14,886 nucleotides of DNA, from the NCBI GenBank assembly GCA_002373875.1, contig DFKQ01000036.1, forward strand, positions 1 through 14,886, given 5' to 3'. The notes below the pieces were generated by a model. It saw nothing but the letters and a program-made list of their open reading frames with translations. It ran no database searches and was not told where the DNA came from. The stretch comes from Lachnospiraceae bacterium UBA3641 (GTDB lineage: Bacteria > Bacillota > Clostridia > Lachnospirales > Lachnospiraceae). Made by a program: the position numbers and the translations under genes. Below, piece after piece: positions 13,440 to 14,886 of this stretch (positions are counted from its first letter, which is position 1; each line of letters opens with the position of its first letter).

Positions 13440-14886
13440 GTTTCCCAATAAGGGAGTGGTCCGTGTTGATGGCGAGATCGATAAGGAGACAGGTGAGGTC
13501 AGTGCAATTGATGATAACGGGTCAGAGGTATGCATTGTCAAAAACGTTGTCAACGGGCAGAGGGTCTCGTTTGTCGTGAATAAGAAAAAGGGAGGGCGGT
13601 GTGAAGGCCGCCTTATAGAAGTCCTTGCCAAATCACCCGATGAATGTGAACCGGCATGCCGGTACTTCGGTATATGCGGCGGGTGTACCTATCAGAACCT
13701 GCCGTATGAGAAGCAGCTTGAATTAAAGGAAGGCCAGGTAAAATCACTCCTTGCCCCTGTTGTTCCCAACCTTGAGGAGGTATTTGAAGGCATTAAGGCA
13801 AGTCCCGTGCAGCTTGGATACAGAAATAAAATGGAGTTCTCCTTCGGTGATTCGAGTAAGGGGGGAGAGCTGGAGCTTGGTTTACATAAAAGAGGAAGCT
13901 TTTATGATGTTCTGTCTGTCAGGGACTGCAGGATAGTTGATGAGGACTACAGGATAATATTAAGTGAAACACTGGCTTATTTCAGGGGAAAGGAAACTCC
14001 CTATTATCACAAGCTCACCCATGAAGGCTATCTCAGACACCTGCTGGTGCGCAAGGCTGTCAGGACCGGCGAAATACTGGTCGATCTGGTGACTTCATCC
14101 CGGGAACCGGCTCCGACTATGTGTACGGAAGTGTCGCTTATAGATGACTGGTTGGAAGTTATGTTAACCATACAAAGGGAGGGTAAGCTTAAGGGCTCCT
14201 ATGCCGGTATCCTGCATACAGTTAATGACTCCTTATCTGATACGATCAAGAACGATAAAACGGACATATTATACGGTGAGGATCATTTCTATGAGGAGCT
14301 TCTGGGACTTAAGTTTAAGATATCACCCTTCTCCTTCTTCCAGACCAATTCATTGTCGGCAGAAGTCCTGTACGATACAGCGAGGGAATATGTGCTTTCT
14401 TGTGCGGCTCATACTGTCGGAATGGAAGGTATGGATGCATTGGGTTTACATAATGTTAATAAGGGGGTAATATACGATCTCTACAGCGGTACAGGTACCA
14501 TAGCCCAGCTTCTTGCCCCTGTCGCAAATAAGGTAGTCGGAGTAGAGATAGTGGAAGAAGCTGTGGAGGCCGCAAAAGAGAATGCAGAGCTAAATGGTTT
14601 ACATAACTGTGAGTTTTTGGCAGGTGATGTCCTTAAGGTACTTGATGAGATAGAGGATAAACCCGATATGATCGTTCTTGATCCCCCTCGTGACGGGGTC
14701 AACCCCAAGGCTCTTAAGAAGATCATAAATTATGGAGTGGAAAACATCCTCTATATCTCCTGCAAGCCCACATCCCTTGCCCGTGATCTTGAGATGCTTA
14801 CCGCCTGTGGCTATAAGCCGACCCGAATATGCGCCATCGATCAGTTTCCTTCGACTGTGCATGTCGAAGTCGTGAGCCTTTTGCAG
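13396..14886 (+). CDS. rlmD: 23S rRNA (uracil-5-)-methyltransferase, RlmD/RlmCD type (3' end outside window)
   Basis: 497 codons are present with no stop before the right edge. The protein belongs to the TrmA/RlmC/RlmD family that methylates C5 of uracil in RNA using S-adenosylmethionine. Residues 1-75 resemble a TRAM RNA-binding domain. Cys88, Cys94 and Cys97 (C-X5-C-X2-C) with Cys178 match the [4Fe-4S] ligands of RlmD. The SAM-binding loop is DLYSGTGT (361-368), preceded by the FFQTN segment (Q316); DPPRDG is at 429-434; the catalytic nucleophile is Cys456 in ISCKPTSLARDL; and the HVEVVSLL end segment carries the conserved Glu, so only a few residues should be missing. AGGAGA precedes the ATG by five bases, and an in-frame stop at 13381 rules out an earlier start. 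In Firmicutes one enzyme (RlmCD) often modifies both U747 and U1939; which sites this one serves is not visible. Confidence 0.93.
   Translation, partial: MKKGHMYSGTVTEIKFPNKGVVRVDGEIDKETGEVSAIDDNGSEVCIVKNVVNGQRVSFVVNKKKGGRCEGRLIEVLAKSPDECEPACRYFGICGGCTYQNLPYEKQLELKEGQVKSLLAPVVPNLEEVFEGIKASPVQLGYRNKMEFSFGDSSKGGELELGLHKRGSFYDVLSVRDCRIVDEDYRIILSETLAYFRGKETPYYHKLTHEGYLRHLLVRKAVRTGEILVDLVTSSREPAPTMCTEVSLIDDWLEVMLTIQREGKLKGSYAGILHTVNDSLSDTIKNDKTDILYGEDHFYEELLGLKFKISPFSFFQTNSLSAEVLYDTAREYVLSCAAHTVGMEGMDALGLHNVNKGVIYDLYSGTGTIAQLLAPVANKVVGVEIVEEAVEAAKENAELNGLHNCEFLAGDVLKVLDEIEDKPDMIVLDPPRDGVNPKALKKIINYGVENILYISCKPTSLARDLEMLTACGYKPTRICAIDQFPSTVHVEVVSLLQ

Overview
The window looks like a chromosomal stretch of an anaerobic Firmicute, most likely a member of the Lachnospiraceae or a close clostridial relative. 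The grounds are strong AGGAGG-type ribosome binding sites, sigma-A-like promoters, a CheC phosphatase, a YerC/TrpR-family regulator next to PcrA, a LacI-like sensor protein without a DNA-binding domain and a SARP-type regulator. The species cannot be named from the sequence alone.

Region 1 (1-3984). The left edge is the last 58 bases of a group II intron: the end of domain V and a complete domain VI with a bulged branch-point A. Five bases downstream begins a good promoter (TTGAAA-N17-TAGAAT) for a tightly packed three-gene operon. It encodes a membrane-anchored GH25 lysozyme-like protein, a GspF/PilC-family polytopic membrane protein with a long charged N-terminal extension, and an unrecognised one-TM protein with a beta-rich, possibly beta-helical, C-terminal region. 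The set resembles a fragment of a type IV pilus or type II secretion apparatus linked to wall remodelling. No assembly ATPase and no obvious prepilin is visible.

Region 2 (4003-7026). A two-gene signalling operon has its own promoter. The first gene encodes an OmpR-type winged helix, a BTAD domain and a degenerate GGDEF-like domain. The second encodes a LacI-type periplasmic-binding-protein fold without its DNA-binding helix-turn-helix, joined to a roughly 300-residue C-terminal region with no recognised output domain. I infer that the two proteins may work together as sensor and transcriptional output.

Region 3 (6998-8179, minus strand). A CPA2-type cation:proton antiporter converges on the sensor gene, and their 3' ends overlap by 29 bp. 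Its promoter faces away from the next operon.

Region 4 (8339-11795). cheC, a yerC/trpR-family regulator and pcrA follow one another from a single visible promoter. A structured spacer with a duplicated Shine-Dalgarno block lies between cheC and the regulator.

Region 5 (11814-14886). A small membrane protein with a polyacidic tail has its own promoter and converges on a DUF1624-type acyltransferase-like membrane protein. A 124-bp compound palindromic element (three hairpins, 12/13 terminal inverted repeats) lies between that gene and the start of an RlmD/RlmCD-type 23S rRNA m5U methyltransferase, whose reading frame is still open at the right edge. I saw no tRNA or rRNA gene, CRISPR array, riboswitch or convincing rho-independent terminator.
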